A stretch of DNA of 64,000 nucleotides from an uncultured Lachnospiraceae bacterium (GCA_934320895.1 CAKRFY010000011.1:1-64000); one strand, 5' to 3'; numbered from the stretch's first letter, positions 7,633-17,002 are shown. Notes: generated by a model from the sequence alone, not told the origin. Translations and numbers: made by a program.

Positions 7633-7935
7633 GTGGAAGAAAAAAATATACAGAACAATATGGGAGCGAAGGGAGTACATAAGGTATATCTTAATGCCAG
7701 AAAGTCTGCTGTAATGTCGGGAGTTAAAGATGTACTTTCTTTTGATGCAAAGGAAGTTTATCTTGAAACTAATCAGGGGGTATTATTGATAAAAGGTGAT
7801 GAATTACATGTTAATCGTTTATCACTTGAAAAAGGAGAAGTTGATGTGGATGGAAGAATTGATAGTTTTGCGTATTCGGATGTAGAGGATAATGCAAAGA
7901 AAGCAGCATCATTCTTAGGGAGACTTTTTCAATGA
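7633..7935 (+). CDS. yabP: Sporulation protein YabP
   Basis: A 100-residue protein of the YabP family, needed for spore cortex formation in Bacillus. The length equals the Bacillus protein, and the family pattern of short beta strands (VYLNARKSAVMSGVKDVLSF, then LLIKGDELHVNRLSLEKGEV) is visible. The start is placed at GTG 7633 because AAGGAGG (7617-7623) is 9 bases before it; the earlier in-frame GTG at 7624 would touch the ribosome site. The stop overlaps the yabQ start by 4 bases, which suggests translational coupling. Confidence 0.9.
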   Translation: MEEKNIQNNMGAKGVHKVYLNARKSAVMSGVKDVLSFDAKEVYLETNQGVLLIKGDELHVNRLSLEKGEVDVDGRIDSFAYSDVEDNAKKAASFLGRLFQ

Positions 7936-8282
7936 GTGAAATAATACATGGACAGGTTCAATATCTGTTTGCAGCGGTATTAAGCGGTATGGCATGTATG
8001 TTTTTATATGGTGTCATAAGAATATTCAGACTGTTTGTAAAACAAAGTATGCCAGTCAAAATGATATTTGATATTGTGTTTTGGACTTGCCTTGCCGTTC
8101 CTGTATTTTATATTTTTTATAATATAAATTCGGGAATAATAAGATGGTATGGAGTTGTTATGATGATAGCAGGTGCCGTTTTATATGAAAAGGGGATATA
8201 TCGTCCTGCAAAGAAAATCGTTGAAAAAATCATAAGAAAGGTATATAATAAAAACATATTTCGCAGGCGAAAAAGCCTTTAG
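7932..8282 (+). CDS. yabQ: Spore cortex biosynthesis protein YabQ
   Basis: A 116-residue membrane protein with about three hydrophobic segments (residues 8-32, 42-63 and 68-86) and a basic C-terminus, as in the YabQ family. In Bacillus YabQ localises to the outer forespore membrane and is required for cortex formation. Its ATG overlaps the yabP TGA. It is followed by divIC. Sequence conservation in this family is low, so the call leans on the operon position. Confidence 0.85.
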   Translation: MSEIIHGQVQYLFAAVLSGMACMFLYGVIRIFRLFVKQSMPVKMIFDIVFWTCLAVPVFYIFYNINSGIIRWYGVVMMIAGAVLYEKGIYRPAKKIVEKIIRKVYNKNIFRRRKSL

Positions 8283-8314
8283 AACAAGTGTTTTTCAGAG
8301 AGGATGGTGTTGAT

Positions 8315-8626
8315 ATGGCACGCCAGCATTATGGTCATAAAAAGCATATGAATAAATTTACGATTATGGGTATTATTGTACTATGTGCAGTTCTTAGTTT
8401 TACCATCCTTTATCGTAGATCCGCATTAGAAGCACAGTGTAAGGAGTATAATGCGCAGATTGCAGAACTTAAGAAAGAGAAAAAGAGTGCTGATGAACGA
8501 ACAGAAGAATTGAAAAAATTTGAAAAGTATGTTGATACGGACGAGTATGTTGAGAAGATTGCACGCGAGCGTCTCGGTCTTGTATACAAAGGTGAGATTA
8601 TTTTTGAACCTGACGATGCAAAGTGA
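8315..8626 (+). CDS. divIC: Cell division protein DivIC/FtsB-like
   Basis: A 103-residue bitopic septum protein. A short basic cytoplasmic tail is followed by one transmembrane helix (about residues 18-36) and a coiled coil with the pattern AEL, KKEKK, ADERTEEL. The tail has the FtsB/DivIC signature EYVEKIARERLGLVYKGEI. DivIC works with FtsL and DivIB in the divisome. The start at ATG 8315 is preceded by AGAGG; the upstream GTG at 8288 has no site. The position after yabQ matches Bacillus. A terminator follows. Confidence 0.92.
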   Translation: MARQHYGHKKHMNKFTIMGIIVLCAVLSFTILYRRSALEAQCKEYNAQIAELKKEKKSADERTEELKKFEKYVDTDEYVEKIARERLGLVYKGEIIFEPDDAK

Positions 8627-8652
8627 ACATTGAATTATAAAATTAAATGTGA

Positions 8653-8700
8653 AGGACTGTTTATTTATGATTTAACTTCATAAAAAACAGTTCTTTTTTT
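8653..8700 (+). terminator. Terminator after divIC
   Basis: AGGACTGTTT (8653-8662) pairs with AAACAGTTCT (8685-8694), and the arm is followed by a run of Ts to 8700. It separates the rqcP-divIC group from spoIIE. Confidence 0.85.
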
Positions 8701-8709
8701 AGGTTGAGT

Positions 8710-8739
8710 TTTGACAAAATATGCCATTTTGATTATATA
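8710..8739 (+). promoter_or_regulatory. spoIIE promoter with a perfect Spo0A box
   Basis: TTGACA (8711-8716), a 17-bp spacer and TATATA (8734-8739) form a sigma-A promoter. The 9-mer at 8710-8718 (TTTGACAAA) is the exact reverse complement of the 0A-box consensus TTTGTCRAA and overlaps the -35. In Bacillus spoIIE is activated by phosphorylated Spo0A from boxes near the -35, so the arrangement is expected in kind, though the spacer there is longer. Confidence 0.7.
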
Positions 8740-8786
8740 TACTTTCCTTTATCAGATTAGCCATATGGCGGGAAAGGGAGAGTACA

Positions 8787-10610
8787 ATGAAGTATATTGG
8801 GAAAAAACTTTTTTTGCAGATGATAATAGGCTTTTTAGCAGGAAGAATTGAAATTTGCGGTATGTGTGTGATGGGGGTGTCGTATTTCGCAGCGGTATTT
8901 TCGGATATGGATGCGAGACTTCTTATCGCTTTCAGTGTTATGGCAGGAATGTTCTCAAGTCTTTCGATAGAGATGGCTCTATGTGGAAGTATGGTGATCT
9001 TATCAATGCTTCTTATATATGATGCATTAGACAGGCAGAAGATACATATAAGATCTGTGCATGCAGCACTTATCGCAGCTGTGACTTTCATTATGTATGG
9101 TGGGATAAAATTATATATGTTTCCCTACAGTGAATATGACATATTTCTTCTTATGTTTGGAACAGGACTTGTATTGTCGCTTACAAAAATATTTCATGAA
9201 GCATTTAGTTATGTGAGGAATGGAAAAAGTGTTAAGGATAAAGACTATGAGGATATAATTGAAAACAGGCTTAATGACTTTTCGCATGTCTTTGACAGGA
9301 TTTCAAAAGTTATGTCAGATGATGTTGGTGAAAACAGGCAGATAGGCAGCAGGGATATAAGAAGGATTTTTAGGGAAATGTCACAAAATGTCTGCGCAAG
9401 ATGTGAAAAATATGAGGAGTGTTCAGGACAGACGGCACTATGTAAACCTGAGAAATTTAAAACTCTTAGTATTTCATCAGATGGCTTTATCACACTTGAG
9501 CAGATGCCTGTGGAGTTTACGAGAGAGTGCATACACCCTGAAAGATTTTTATCGGAGGCAAATCAAAATCTTCATATTGCAAGAAATATAATGGGGTATA
9601 GAAATAGAGTTACACAGAGTAGAAAGGCTGTCGCAAGTCAGATGAAGGAGATAAGCGATGCTGTAAAAAATATGCTTGACAGTATGCCTAAGATGCAAAA
9701 ACTTTCAAATGAACTTGAAGAAATATTTCAGAAGGAATTTAGAAAAAAGAGAGTAATATGTAAAAATATTTATGCGTATGAAAAGCATGATGGACAGATA
9801 GAGATCATAATGAGTGCCAGAACGGCAAAAGGAAGGCTTGTAACGGCGACGGAGCTGTCGAGGATCATGAGCAGTATTATGCAGAAAAGATTAAAACCTT
9901 CAGATGCATCAAGAAAAGTAATAGATACCGAGTTTGGTGAATATATTTTTGTTGAGGAGACAAAATACAAGGCACTCACAGGAGTTGCAAGACTTACAAA
10001 AGATGATCAGGAAGTTTCAGGGGATACATTTTCAATAATAAATCTTCCAAGTGGTGAGCTTTTGATGGCTCTCTCAGATGGTATGGGGAGTGGGACAAGT
10101 GCACTTGATGAAAGCAAAAATGTCATAGAACTTTTAGAACAGATGTCGGAGGCCGGATTTTCACAGACTTCGGCGATAAGACTGATAAATTCACTGTATA
10201 TGTCAGATCAGGAGTTCGAAAATTATGCAACACTTGACATTTCTCTTATAAATCTGTATAAGGGAGAGTGCAGTTTTTTAAAAAACGGGGCTGTAGGAAC
10301 TTACATTTTAACTCAGGGTAAGATGTATTGTATAGAGGGACAGTCACTCCCGATGGGAGTGATAGGAGAAGCAGAACCATATGTGGGAAAGATGAGAATA
10401 TATCCAGGAGACTATATAATAATGATGACAGATGGTGTGGCAGATATGTTTTCTGATGAAAAATACAATTTAGAAAAGTATATAAGACAGATAGATGCAG
10501 TTAATCCGGGAGATATAGCTCAGTCAATTGTGGATGAGGCGGTAAGAAGAAGTTCAGGATATATATCTGATGATATGAGTGTTATAGTTGCCGGAGTATG
10601 GGAGAACTAA
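8787..10610 (+). CDS. spoIIE: Stage II sporulation protein E, PP2C-type phosphatase
   Basis: A 607-residue membrane serine phosphatase that dephosphorylates SpoIIAA to release sigma-F in the forespore and links this to the polar septum. The N-terminal 145 residues hold about four to five hydrophobic segments. A cysteine-containing central region follows, with CARCEKYEEC near residue 205. The C-terminal PP2C domain (about 395-605) keeps its metal motifs: LSDGMGSG, MMTDGVADMF and DDMSV. Bacillus SpoIIE is about 827 residues with ten membrane helices, so the membrane part here is much shorter. The ATG follows GGGAGAG. It has its own Spo0A-type promoter and is tightly followed by tilS. Confidence 0.95.
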   Translation: MKYIGKKLFLQMIIGFLAGRIEICGMCVMGVSYFAAVFSDMDARLLIAFSVMAGMFSSLSIEMALCGSMVILSMLLIYDALDRQKIHIRSVHAALIAAVTFIMYGGIKLYMFPYSEYDIFLLMFGTGLVLSLTKIFHEAFSYVRNGKSVKDKDYEDIIENRLNDFSHVFDRISKVMSDDVGENRQIGSRDIRRIFREMSQNVCARCEKYEECSGQTALCKPEKFKTLSISSDGFITLEQMPVEFTRECIHPERFLSEANQNLHIARNIMGYRNRVTQSRKAVASQMKEISDAVKNMLDSMPKMQKLSNELEEIFQKEFRKKRVICKNIYAYEKHDGQIEIIMSARTAKGRLVTATELSRIMSSIMQKRLKPSDASRKVIDTEFGEYIFVEETKYKALTGVARLTKDDQEVSGDTFSIINLPSGELLMALSDGMGSGTSALDESKNVIELLEQMSEAGFSQTSAIRLINSLYMSDQEFENYATLDISLINLYKGECSFLKNGAVGTYILTQGKMYCIEGQSLPMGVIGEAEPYVGKMRIYPGDYIIMMTDGVADMFSDEKYNLEKYIRQIDAVNPGDIAQSIVDEAVRRSSGYISDDMSVIVAGVWEN

Positions 10611-10614
10611 AAAG

Positions 10615-12042
10615 ATGAATAAATATATTTACGAAAGGGTAAAATCATTTTGTGATGATAATGCCCTGATAGAAAAAAATGATGGCATCGTTGCCGGGTT
10701 GTCGGGAGGTGCTGACTCTGTATTTTTATTTTTATACTTGACACAGATACGAAAAGAGTATGATCTGAAATTATGTTTTGTACATGTTAATCATGGGATA
10801 AGAGGAACAGAAGCTAGTGAAGATCAACATTTTGTTGAAGAACTGTGCAAGACTAGAGAGGTAGAGTGCAGGGTATTTTATAAAGATATTCCAAAGATGG
10901 CACAGGAGATGTCGATGACGGAGGAGGAAGCCGGAAGAGTATACCGTTACGAATGTTTTGAACAGGTGCGCATGGAACTTGGATATAATAAGATTGCAGT
11001 AGCGCATCATCAGGATGATCAAGCGGAAACTGTGCTGTTTCAGTTTATAAGGGGTAGTGGTTTCCGGGGACTTGGTGGTATGAAAGCAAAAAATGGAAAC
11101 ATTATCAGACCCCTCCTTGCAGTGAAAAAACAGGATATTATAAAGTCTCTTGAAAAAACAGGGCAGGATTATTGTATAGATTCGACAAATAATGAGGACG
11201 AATATGCGAGAAATCAGATCCGGCATCATCTTATACCATATCTACAGGAAAAGCTTCAGAAAGAGACCGTGAGTCATATTGCAAAGACTGCTTCATATAT
11301 GCAGGATGTCACAGATTTTATAGATATGCAGACAGATCTTGTGTGGGATAAGGTTGTAGTATGCAAAGAGAACTGGCCTAAAGAAGTAAGAGCAAGTCTT
11401 GATGAAATGAGAAAATTGCATATAGTATTGCAGCGAGAGATATTCATGAGAATGATAGAATATATGTCAGGCAGAAGAAAAGACATAACAGCAAGGCATA
11501 TAGATGCTCTGACAAGACTTATAACATTGCAGACAGGAAGAAAGATAAATCTGCCGTATGATATAGTTGCGATTAAGAATTATGATCATATACTGATGTC
11601 ACATAAAGACAGATGGTGCCACAGTTCGCAGTGTTTTCCTGAAATATATGAGGAAAAGATATCGGCAGGGCAGGAATATAATGTTACATTTACGAATGAT
11701 ACAAGTCATACAATATCATTTAGTACGCAGGAGTCATGCATAATGACAGAGATTATCAAAAAAAATAACTGTACGAAATGGTTTGATTATGCTAAGATAA
11801 AGAATATGCCTAAGTTAAGGTATCCTAAAGAGGGTGATTATCTATGGCTTAGAACAGACGGTGCTAAGAAGAGACTGAGTAGAATTCTTATAGACAGCAA
11901 AATACCGGCTGATGAGAGAAAAAACATACTGGTTCTTGCAGATGGAAACCATATAATGTGGATACCGGAACTTGCAAGATGCAGTGCATATTATTACATT
12001 GATGAGAATACTAAAAAGATGCTTTGTGCAAGCATACATTAG
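10615..12042 (+). CDS. tilS: tRNA(Ile)-lysidine synthase
   Basis: A 475-residue enzyme that converts the wobble cytidine of the CAU-anticodon tRNA-Ile to lysidine, using ATP and lysine. The PP-loop motif AGLSGGADSVFLF lies near residue 25 and the conserved AVAHHQDDQAETVLFQFIRG near 135. Central linker and C-terminal TilS domains follow, with PKEGDYLWLRTDG near 405. The ATG at 10615 has GGGAGA 9 bases before it, only 4 bases after the spoIIE stop. The order tilS-hpt-ftsH is conserved across Firmicutes. Confidence 0.96.
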   Translation: MNKYIYERVKSFCDDNALIEKNDGIVAGLSGGADSVFLFLYLTQIRKEYDLKLCFVHVNHGIRGTEASEDQHFVEELCKTREVECRVFYKDIPKMAQEMSMTEEEAGRVYRYECFEQVRMELGYNKIAVAHHQDDQAETVLFQFIRGSGFRGLGGMKAKNGNIIRPLLAVKKQDIIKSLEKTGQDYCIDSTNNEDEYARNQIRHHLIPYLQEKLQKETVSHIAKTASYMQDVTDFIDMQTDLVWDKVVVCKENWPKEVRASLDEMRKLHIVLQREIFMRMIEYMSGRRKDITARHIDALTRLITLQTGRKINLPYDIVAIKNYDHILMSHKDRWCHSSQCFPEIYEEKISAGQEYNVTFTNDTSHTISFSTQESCIMTEIIKKNNCTKWFDYAKIKNMPKLRYPKEGDYLWLRTDGAKKRLSRILIDSKIPADERKNILVLADGNHIMWIPELARCSAYYYIDENTKKMLCASIH

Positions 12043-12057
12043 AGAAAGGTGGAAATA

Positions 12058-12588
12058 ATGAAGGAAGAAATTAGTGTTATGTATTCTGAGGAAACTCTCA
12101 ACAAAAAGATTGAAGAAATGGCTGAACAGATAAACAGGGATTATGAAGGAAAAACGGTTCATCTTATCTGTGTTCTTAAGGGAAGTATATTCTTCTGCTG
12201 TGAACTTGCAAAGAGAATTACCGTGCCTGTTACATTAGATTTTATGTCAGCATCAAGTTATGGTAATGGAACAAAAAGTTCAGGGCAGCTTAAGATAAAT
12301 AAGGATCTTGATGAGGCTATTGATGGACTTCACTGTATAATAGTTGAGGATATAGTTGATTCAGGACGTACACTCAGTATGGTAAAGAAAATGCTTGAGG
12401 GAAGAAATCCTGCAAGTCTTAAACTTTGCACATTGCTTGACAAGCCTGACAGAAGAGAGACGGATGTTCATGTAGATTATACAGGATTTGAGATCCCGGA
12501 TAAATTTGTAGTTGGATTTGGACTTGATTATGCCCAGAAGTATCGAAATCTTCCTTATATAGGGGTATTAGATTTCGTTGAGGAATAA
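12058..12588 (+). CDS. hpt: Hypoxanthine phosphoribosyltransferase
   Basis: A 176-residue purine salvage enzyme that makes IMP or GMP from hypoxanthine or guanine and PRPP. The PRPP-binding motif CIIVEDIVDSGRTL is complete, as are the LKGSIFF loop and the C-terminal VVGFGLDYAQKYRNLPYIG. The ATG at 12058 is 5 bases after AAAGGTGG; an in-frame GTG at 12049 overlaps that site and is rejected. It lies 15 bases after tilS and 24 bases before ftsH, as one operon. Confidence 0.97.
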   Translation: MKEEISVMYSEETLNKKIEEMAEQINRDYEGKTVHLICVLKGSIFFCCELAKRITVPVTLDFMSASSYGNGTKSSGQLKINKDLDEAIDGLHCIIVEDIVDSGRTLSMVKKMLEGRNPASLKLCTLLDKPDRRETDVHVDYTGFEIPDKFVVGFGLDYAQKYRNLPYIGVLDFVEE

Positions 12589-12612
12589 AATAAAAGGTAG
12601 AGGAGACAATTC

Positions 12613-14514
12613 ATGAAGAAACAGATGAAGATGAGTGGAATAGGTTTCTATATTCTTGTTCTTGCTGTTATTTTCTGTGCAGTATATTTTTCAGGAAACA
12701 TAGAAAGAAATTCCGGTGATTCTTATAGTATTAGCAAATTGAAAGATGATGTTGCTAAAAATAATATCACAAGTGTTTCAATTGATCAGAATCAGGAAAT
12801 TCCGACTGGTGAAGTAACCGCAAAATTAAAGTCGGGAAAAGTAGTTGATTTTTATGTGTCAGATGTAAAAGAAGCCCAGAAGATACTTGATGACGCAAAT
12901 GTGTCATACAAGTTGAATGACGTAAAAAAGACTTCATGGGTTATTACAACACTACTTCCATATGGTCTTGGATTTTTGGCGATATTTTTCCTGTTTTCGT
13001 TTTTGTCAGCACAGTCTGCAAATTCAGGCGGTGGTAATGCAAAGATGATGAATTTTGGAAAAAGCAGAGCGAGAAGAATCGATCCTGATGATCAGCATGC
13101 AAAAAGATTTAAGGATGTTGCAGGTCTTAAGGAGGAAAAAGAAGAACTTGAAGAGATAGTTGACTTTCTTGCAAATCCGGGAAGATACACTGATGTAGGT
13201 GCACGTATTCCAAAGGGAATACTTCTTGTTGGACCTCCCGGAACAGGTAAGACACTTCTTGCAAAGGCTGTTGCTGGTGAAGCTGGAGTTCCATTTTTCA
13301 GTCTTTCAGGTTCAGACTTCGTAGAGATGTTTGTAGGTGTAGGTGCATCAAGAGTGAGAGATATGTTTGCTGAGGCAAAGAAAAATGCACCTTGTATAGT
13401 GTTTATTGATGAGATAGATGCAGTTGCACGAAAGAGAGGTTCAGGTCTTGGCGGTGGTCATGATGAGCGTGAGCAGACACTTAACCAGATGCTTGTCGAG
13501 ATGGACGGTTTTGGAGTGAATGAAGGCATAATAGTTATGGCAGCGACAAACCGTGTAGATATACTTGATCCGGCTATTTTAAGACCGGGAAGATTTGATA
13601 GAAAAGTTACCGTAGGTCGTCCTGATGTAAGAGGACGTGAAGAAATACTTGAGGTACATGCAAAGGGAAAACCGCTTGGAGATGATGTTGACCTTAAAAA
13701 GATTGCACAGACAACTGTTGGATTTACTGGAGCTGATCTTGAAAATCTGTTGAATGAGTCTGCTATAACATGTGCCAAAGAGGGTAGAAAATTTATTGAA
13801 CAGGAAGATATCAGTAAATCGTTTATCAAGATCGGAATAGGTAAGGAAAAGAAGAGTAAGATAATTTCAGAAAAGGATAAGAAGATAACTGCATATCATG
13901 AGGCAGGTCATGCTATACTTTTCCATGTGCTTCCTGATGTGGGTCCAGTTCATATGGTTTCTATCATTCCAACGGGTTCAGGGGCAGCAGGATATACAAT
14001 GCCTCTTCCTGAACGTGATGAGACATTTATGACAAAGGGTAAGATGCAGCAGGATATTGTTGCAAGTCTTGGTGGAAGAATCGCTGAATCACTTATATTT
14101 GATGATATAACCACAGGCGCATCACAGGATATAAAACAAGCTACAAATACTGCAAAAGCAATGGTTACGAAATATGGATTTTCAGACAATATTGGTATGA
14201 TAAACTATGCTGATGAAGATGAAGTATTTATAGGTAGAGATTTTGGAAGAACGAGCAGAGATTATAGTGAGGATGTAGCTAAGACTATTGATAATGAGGT
14301 TAAGGCTATTATTGACAAGGCGTATGCTCAGGCAAAATCAATACTTGAAGAGAATATTGATATTCTGCATAAGTGTGCAAAACTTCTTATGGAAAAAGAA
14401 AGAATTGACAGAGCAGAATTTGAAGCATTATTTGAGCAGAAAAAAGATGGTGTTTTAACTGAAAAAGAGGAAAAAGCTTCTGAGGAAGTGGATGTGGAGC
14501 CAAATGCATTATAA
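12613..14514 (+). CDS. ftsH: ATP-dependent zinc metalloprotease FtsH (standard form)
   Basis: A 633-residue membrane AAA protease of normal length. There are two transmembrane helices (about residues 10-27 and 113-132) around a small extracytoplasmic domain. The AAA module has Walker A GPPGTGKT (207-214), Walker [10 protein letters not shown] and the second region of homology. The M41 peptidase has HEAGH (429-433). It degrades membrane and regulatory proteins as a hexamer. The start follows AGAGGAGA. It closes the tilS-hpt-ftsH operon. A second, fused FtsH is encoded at 42280-45096; this one is the syntenic orthologue. Confidence 0.98.
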   Translation: MKKQMKMSGIGFYILVLAVIFCAVYFSGNIERNSGDSYSISKLKDDVAKNNITSVSIDQNQEIPTGEVTAKLKSGKVVDFYVSDVKEAQKILDDANVSYKLNDVKKTSWVITTLLPYGLGFLAIFFLFSFLSAQSANSGGGNAKMMNFGKSRARRIDPDDQHAKRFKDVAGLKEEKEELEEIVDFLANPGRYTDVGARIPKGILLVGPPGTGKTLLAKAVAGEAGVPFFSLSGSDFVEMFVGVGASRVRDMFAEAKKNAPCIVFIDEIDAVARKRGSGLGGGHDEREQTLNQMLVEMDGFGVNEGIIVMAATNRVDILDPAILRPGRFDRKVTVGRPDVRGREEILEVHAKGKPLGDDVDLKKIAQTTVGFTGADLENLLNESAITCAKEGRKFIEQEDISKSFIKIGIGKEKKSKIISEKDKKITAYHEAGHAILFHVLPDVGPVHMVSIIPTGSGAAGYTMPLPERDETFMTKGKMQQDIVASLGGRIAESLIFDDITTGASQDIKQATNTAKAMVTKYGFSDNIGMINYADEDEVFIGRDFGRTSRDYSEDVAKTIDNEVKAIIDKAYAQAKSILEENIDILHKCAKLLMEKERIDRAEFEALFEQKKDGVLTEKEEKASEEVDVEPNAL

Positions 14515-14724
14515 TAATGCACAAGTGATATATTAAATCATATATGAAATTTGGTAAAAGTGTGCTTAAAAGACAAAAACAGTGCATAATGCACAAAAAA
14601 AACTGAAAAAAAGTATTAAGTTTGTGCACACTTATTTACACAACGTTGCTATACTAATAATCGTAAACCCCAATACATTATATAGTTTTTGCTACACCCC
14701 ATAAGTAACAAAAATACCTTCTCC

Positions 14725-14760
14725 AAAAGAGAGATTGCATTCTTTGCAGTCTCTCTTTTA
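14725..14760 (+). terminator. Terminator after ftsH
   Basis: AAAAGAGAGATTGCA (14725-14739) pairs with TGCAGTCTCTCTTTT (14745-14759), with a short loop and one G-U pair. The 200 bp between the ftsH stop and this hairpin hold no gene I can support. Confidence 0.8.
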
Positions 14761-14775
14761 CTATGCAAAAATAAG

Positions 14776-14815
14776 TGTGGTTTCGTTGACCACAAGTATG
14801 CAAATATGGTATACT
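14776..14815 (+). promoter_or_regulatory. Sigma-A promoter with inverted repeat before the SEC-C gene
   Basis: TTGACC (14786-14791), an 18-bp spacer and TATACT (14810-14815). The -35 box sits on an inverted repeat, TGTGGT and ACCACA (about 14776-14794), which may be an operator; no regulator can be named. Confidence 0.55.
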
Positions 14816-14924
14816 TAGAAGCATAAAGTGGATACTGGCAGAATGGAATAAGAACATTGCTGTATTCATTCAGTAAAAAGAAATTTTCGTGAAAATATTC
14901 ACAGTAAACAGGAAAGGAAATATT

Positions 14925-15431
14925 ATGGGATTATTACAGGATTGGAGAGAGTACGCATACGGCGTAGAGATTAATTCAAAGGCAGGAAAGGCGATTTGGG
15001 ATAAATATTTCAAAGAAGAGAAAGCAGTATATGAAGAACTTCTTTCAAATCCATCAGATATAGTTACGGGAACAGTTAAGGAACTTGCAGACAGATATAA
15101 TATGGAATTAAACTACATGGTTGGATTTCTCGACGGTATAAATGACAGCCTTAAAGAGCCAAATCCTATAGAGGATATGACAGCAGATACCGTTGTAAAA
15201 CTTGATATAGATCTTGAAAAACTCTATTACAATATGGTTGAAGCAAAGGCAGAGTGGCTTTATGAACTTCCACAGTGGAATAACCTTCTTACTCACGAAA
15301 AGCGTAAGGAACTCTATCTTAAACAGAAGAAATCAGGAACTGTTGTCAAAGCAAAAAAAGTTGGAAGAAATGATCCGTGTCCATGTGGAAGCGGTAAGAA
15401 GTATAAATATTGCTGTGGCGCAAATAAATAG
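14925..15431 (+). CDS. SEC-C metal-binding motif protein
   Basis: A 168-residue soluble protein. The last 25 residues are a SEC-C zinc motif ([19 protein letters not shown]), the same type found at the end of SecA, where it binds zinc and helps contact SecB or ribosomes. The first 140 residues are helical and do not match a domain I can name; similar stand-alone SEC-C proteins occur in Clostridia. The frame starts at 14889, but the ATG at 14925 follows AGGAAAGGAA, so it is preferred. It is probably monocistronic behind its own promoter. The function is unknown. Confidence 0.85.
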   Translation: MGLLQDWREYAYGVEINSKAGKAIWDKYFKEEKAVYEELLSNPSDIVTGTVKELADRYNMELNYMVGFLDGINDSLKEPNPIEDMTADTVVKLDIDLEKLYYNMVEAKAEWLYELPQWNNLLTHEKRKELYLKQKKSGTVVKAKKVGRNDPCPCGSGKKYKYCCGANK

Positions 15432-15461
15432 TTACAAATAAATATTTATGTGTTATTTGAC

Positions 15462-15493
15462 GAGCCGGTTTGTCTTTTATGGATGACCGGCTC
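15462..15493 (+). other. 8-bp hairpin in the leader of the PAS kinase gene
   Basis: GAGCCGGT (15462-15469) and ACCGGCTC (15486-15493) form a perfect stem with a 16-base loop. The loop holds an in-frame ATG (15479) that lacks a ribosome site. No T-run follows, so this is not a terminator. The true ribosome site (GGTGGAGG) begins 3 bases after the stem. Confidence 0.6.
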
Positions 15494-15511
15494 AAGGTGG
15501 AGGTGCCGGAG

Positions 15512-16996
15512 ATGACAGAAGAGAAGGAAGAAAATAAATATAAGGCATTGTTTACTGAAGCTGAGGATATGATACTGTTTTTTGATAAGGATGGCTTTGT
15601 ATGTGAAAAAAATTATGCCGTATGTAAAAATCTCGGATGCCGTATGGATGAAAAGATCTATATGCAGGATATATTCAGAACATGCATGTCATTACATGAT
15701 GGTCAGATCGATCTTATAGGTCATAAATATGGCATCAGTTTTGAGACAGTGGCATACAGGACAAATGAGACATGCTTTTCAGTTGTCGCATATCTTGTAA
15801 GACTTCCGGAAAGTACAGGATGTTTTGGATTTTGTATGATTCATGATATTGTACAGCAGAAAGAGACTAAAAAGGAATTAAGGACAGCACAGATGGAGGT
15901 CGAGGAAACTCATAAGGAAAGAAATGAGATGGTTGCAAATGTTACACATGAACTCAGAACACCTGTAAATGGTGTACTGGGACTTGCACAAAATCTTCTT
16001 GATACAAATCTTGATTCTGAACAGAGAGAGACTATAGAACTTATAGAACAGTGCTGTAGAAACATGATAAAGATCATAAATAATATCCTTGATTTTTCAA
16101 AACTTCAAGCCGGCAAGTTCACAATAGAGTATAGAGAGTTTAATTTTTATCATATGATGGATAATCTTGTGAAGGTTAACAGAACACAGGCTGAGTCAAA
16201 GGGATTGAAATTGTTATGCAATGTGGGAGAGGATATTCCTGAGACGATGATAGGTGATGAACTCAGGGTTACACAGGTATTGAATAATCTTTTGTCTAAT
16301 GCGATAAAATTTACATCTGTAGGACAGATTACGCTGAACGTTGTAAAAAGTTTTGAAACTGATGAAGAGCTGGAACTGTTTTTTATGGTTATTGATTCAG
16401 GAATAGGCATTTCAGAAGAAGAGAAAGATAAGCTGTTTAAAAGTTTTTCACAGGTTGATGCCTCAATTACCAGAAAGTTTGGCGGTACAGGCCTTGGATT
16501 AAGCATAGTAAAGAGTCTTGTCGAGATGATGGGTGGAGATATAAATGTTGAAAGTGAAAAGGGAAAAGGAAGTACGTTTTCATTTTCGATAAAAGTGAAA
16601 AAGATAGTGTCGGGAGAAAATCATAAGACAGAAGAAAATATTGAAGATACTGAGGAAAAGACTGAATATTCATTTAACTATAGTGGAAGTTTTCAACTTG
16701 AAGATGAAGAAGAGGAAAGTGAACTTTATAAACTTGGTTCAGAAGAAAATATAAAAGCAATTGATGAGAACTGTGAAAAACTTGTTTTATGTATAGAGAT
16801 GGAAAACTGGAACAGAGCAAACAGTTTTGCAGATACTATAAAAACACTTGTGGCAGATGATCCAATGAATTTGAAGAGAAAGGCTTTCAGACTCCAAATG
16901 ACAGTCAGAAAGGGAGAACATCAGGCAGCATTGGATGATTATGAGGTATTGAAAAAAGCAATTGAGGAGTTTAAACTACAGTTGGAAAGGCGGTGA
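15512..16996 (+). CDS. PAS-domain sensor histidine kinase
   Basis: A 494-residue cytoplasmic kinase with no membrane helix. A PAS-like sensor (about residues 10-115) precedes a short coiled coil and HisKA with VTHELRTPVNGVLG, where H146 is the phosphoacceptor. The HATPase domain has N, G1 and G2 boxes (LLSNAIKFT, DSGIGI, GGTGLGLSI). A C-terminal tail of about 100 acidic residues follows, helical and possibly an Hpt- or TPR-like module. ATG 15512 is 8 bases after GGAGG; earlier in-frame starts lie in a leader hairpin. It is 6 bases before a REC-HD-GYP gene, which is its likely partner. Confidence 0.9.
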   Translation: MTEEKEENKYKALFTEAEDMILFFDKDGFVCEKNYAVCKNLGCRMDEKIYMQDIFRTCMSLHDGQIDLIGHKYGISFETVAYRTNETCFSVVAYLVRLPESTGCFGFCMIHDIVQQKETKKELRTAQMEVEETHKERNEMVANVTHELRTPVNGVLGLAQNLLDTNLDSEQRETIELIEQCCRNMIKIINNILDFSKLQAGKFTIEYREFNFYHMMDNLVKVNRTQAESKGLKLLCNVGEDIPETMIGDELRVTQVLNNLLSNAIKFTSVGQITLNVVKSFETDEELELFFMVIDSGIGISEEEKDKLFKSFSQVDASITRKFGGTGLGLSIVKSLVEMMGGDINVESEKGKGSTFSFSIKVKKIVSGENHKTEENIEDTEEKTEYSFNYSGSFQLEDEEEESELYKLGSEENIKAIDENCEKLVLCIEMENWNRANSFADTIKTLVADDPMNLKRKAFRLQMTVRKGEHQAALDDYEVLKKAIEEFKLQLERR

Positions 16997-17002
16997 TTTG
17001 GC

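Noticed and set aside
15462..15493. A terminator before the PAS kinase gene
   Set aside because: The stem is strong but no T-run follows; the ribosome site comes next.
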